Below are positions 62,682-64,000 of a stretch of 64,000 nt of DNA, one piece after another. The DNA is from Cherax quadricarinatus (Eukaryota; Arthropoda; Malacostraca; Decapoda; Parastacidae). A model generated the notes under the pieces. That model was not told the origin of the DNA. It made no database searches and saw nothing but the letters and a program-made list of their open reading frames with translations. The translations under genes were made by a program, and so were the position numbers. The DNA is taken from assembly GCF_038502225.1 (NCBI RefSeq), contig NC_091303.1, positions 32,564,530-32,628,529 of the forward strand, given 5' to 3'. How positions within the stretch are numbered: position 1 is the first letter of the stretch; each line of letters starts with the position of its first letter.

Positions 62682-64000
62682 ATGACAGCAAAGAAATAAT
62701 TGAGATACTGAAGTCCCAATACGATTCAATTTTCAGCGAACCGTTAACCAGATTAAAAGTCGACAATCTAAATGAATTCTTTATGACAGACACCCAAAAT
62801 CTGATCATCTAAAAAATCTTTGAGATTATCCTAACACCACAAGACTTTGAAAAGGCAATAAATAACATGCCGATGTACTATGGCCAGGCCAGGACTTATG
62901 GAACTCCGTGTTCATCAAGAACTGCAAGAAACCCCTGCATGTGCCTTCAGCATTCTATAGAGAGGGAGCATAGACACAGGGGCCATCCCACACTCTCTAA
63001 AAACAACAGACATAACCCAACTCTACAAAGGTGGCAGTAAAGCAATTGCAAAGAACTACAGACTGATAGCACTAACATCCCATATCATATAAATCTTTGA
63101 AAGGGGTCTAAGAAACAAGATAACCAGCCACTTAGATACCCATCAGTTACACAATCCAGGGTAACACGGGTTTATAGCATGTCGCTCCTGCCTGTCTCTG
63201 CTAACTGGACCACTATGACAAGGTCCTGGATGCTATAGAGGATAAACAAAATGCAGTTGTAGTATACACAGACTTTGAGAAAAACCTTCTACAAGTGCAA
63301 CCACAGTGAAAAACAGGAATAACAGGACGTCAACTAAATCTTCGAATGGGTCACTCAAAACAATATGAAGTTCAACGAAGCGAATTTCAACTACTCAGAT
63401 GTGGAAAACTTGAAGGAATTAAAACTGTATTAGTGTATACAACAAATTCTAACCATGCAGTAGAGCGAAAAAGTAATGTGAAGGACCAGGGAGTGATAAT
63501 GTCAGAGGATCTCAACTTCAAAGACCACAACAATGTATCTACCGCATCTGCTAGAAAAATGATAGGATGGATAATGAGAGCCTTCAAAACTAGGGAGGCC
63601 AAACCCATGATGATTCTCTTCAAATCGCTTGTTCTCTCTAGGCTGGAATACTGCTGTACACTAACGGGCCCCTTCAAGGCTGGCAAAATTGCTGGCCTGG
63701 AGAGTGTACAGAAAACTTTCACGGCACATATAAGTACGATAAAGCACCTAAATTACTGGGAACTGTTGAAGTCCCTTGATTTGTATTCCCTGGAGCGCAA
63801 GCGAGAAAGATACATAATATACACTTGGAAAATCCTAGAGGGACTGGTACCAAACTTGCACACGAAAATCACTCCCTATGAAAGCAAAAGACTAGGCTGG
63901 ATATGCAACATTCCCCCAATGAAAAGCAGGGTAGCCACGAGTACACTAAGAGACGACACAATAAGTGTTAGGGGCCCGAGGCTGTTGAACTGCCTCCCAG
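62682..64000 (+). pseudogene. Outer LINE, 3' piece: reverse transcriptase remnant, runs off the window
   Basis: After the SINE the frame reads SKEIIEILKSQYDSIFSEP, then DFEKAINNMP. Decayed RT words follow: IPHSLKTTDITQLYKGGSKA, NYRLIALTSHII, NKITSHLDTHQL and a motif A trace VVYTDFEKN near 63260. The text then jumps to FEWVTQNNMKFNEANF (63345-63390), so motif B and the FADD motif C region are missing. A long clean C-terminal frame follows (VKDQGVIMSEDLNFKDHNN, LSRLEYCC, LESVQKTFTAHISTIKHLNY, RERYIIYTWKILEGLVPN, RGPRLLNCLP at the window edge). Motif order fits a Jockey/CR1-group LINE. Stops are frequent before 63400 and rare after it. Confidence 0.8.

Overview
No intact host gene is supported anywhere in this window. 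It looks like a repeat-saturated intergenic or heterochromatic stretch of a large arthropod genome. I infer a decapod crustacean, probably a crayfish. The basis is recall of decapod-type dispersed repeats (foldback repeats around GAAACGTTTCCT-AATAAAG, a CGACGACGTT / GACTTGGACCATTT family, a CR1-like tail starting ACATAAGAACAT) plus several animal LINE families. That species call comes from recognition only and was not searched. Roughly three fifths of the window is tandem repeat and most of the rest is transposon-derived. One 100-N scaffold gap lies at 39785-39884.

Layout. (1) 1-23396: a 28-bp minisatellite (array A), interrupted at 18580-19166 by a foldback element with 243-bp arms and a 15-bp target duplication. 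(2) 24043-25830: a 29-bp array (B). (3) 25831-34712: a second 29-bp array (C), split at 26901-28665 by a 5'-truncated, broken LINE flanked by an 8-bp duplication. (4) 34713-40544: non-array sequence with microsatellites, a short foldback, a relic open frame of unknown family, an inverted 15-bp minisatellite pair, the gap, and the end of an LTR-like repeat. (5) 40548-44540: a 14-bp G/T-rich array (D) passing into irregular GGT/GAT sequence. (6) 44578-47445: a minus-strand CR1-like LINE with several frame breaks. (7) 47686-48284, 48972-51319 and 51363-52185: three more minisatellites (E irregular, F 23 bp, G 15/18/33 bp). (8) 52186-55700: mostly AT-rich sequence with a possible hAT end, a CR1 relic and a second LTR-like copy in the opposite orientation to the one at 39885. 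(9) 55703-64000: a nested transposon. A Jockey/CR1-group LINE runs off the window end. It is interrupted in its endonuclease region by a nearly full-length Tx1/L1-like LINE (about 55978-61576) and further downstream by a composite tRNA-derived SINE (62464-62681) with an exact 11-bp duplication.

The elements do not form a pathway. What can be read is a history: minisatellites expanded and homogenised in blocks, some with higher-order periods; LINEs, SINEs and foldbacks then landed in them or in each other; and most coding frames decayed. The Tx1-like element keeps the most complete set of motifs (CCHC zinc knuckle, EEP nuclease, reverse transcriptase with YVDD), but its ORF2 is broken in about five places.
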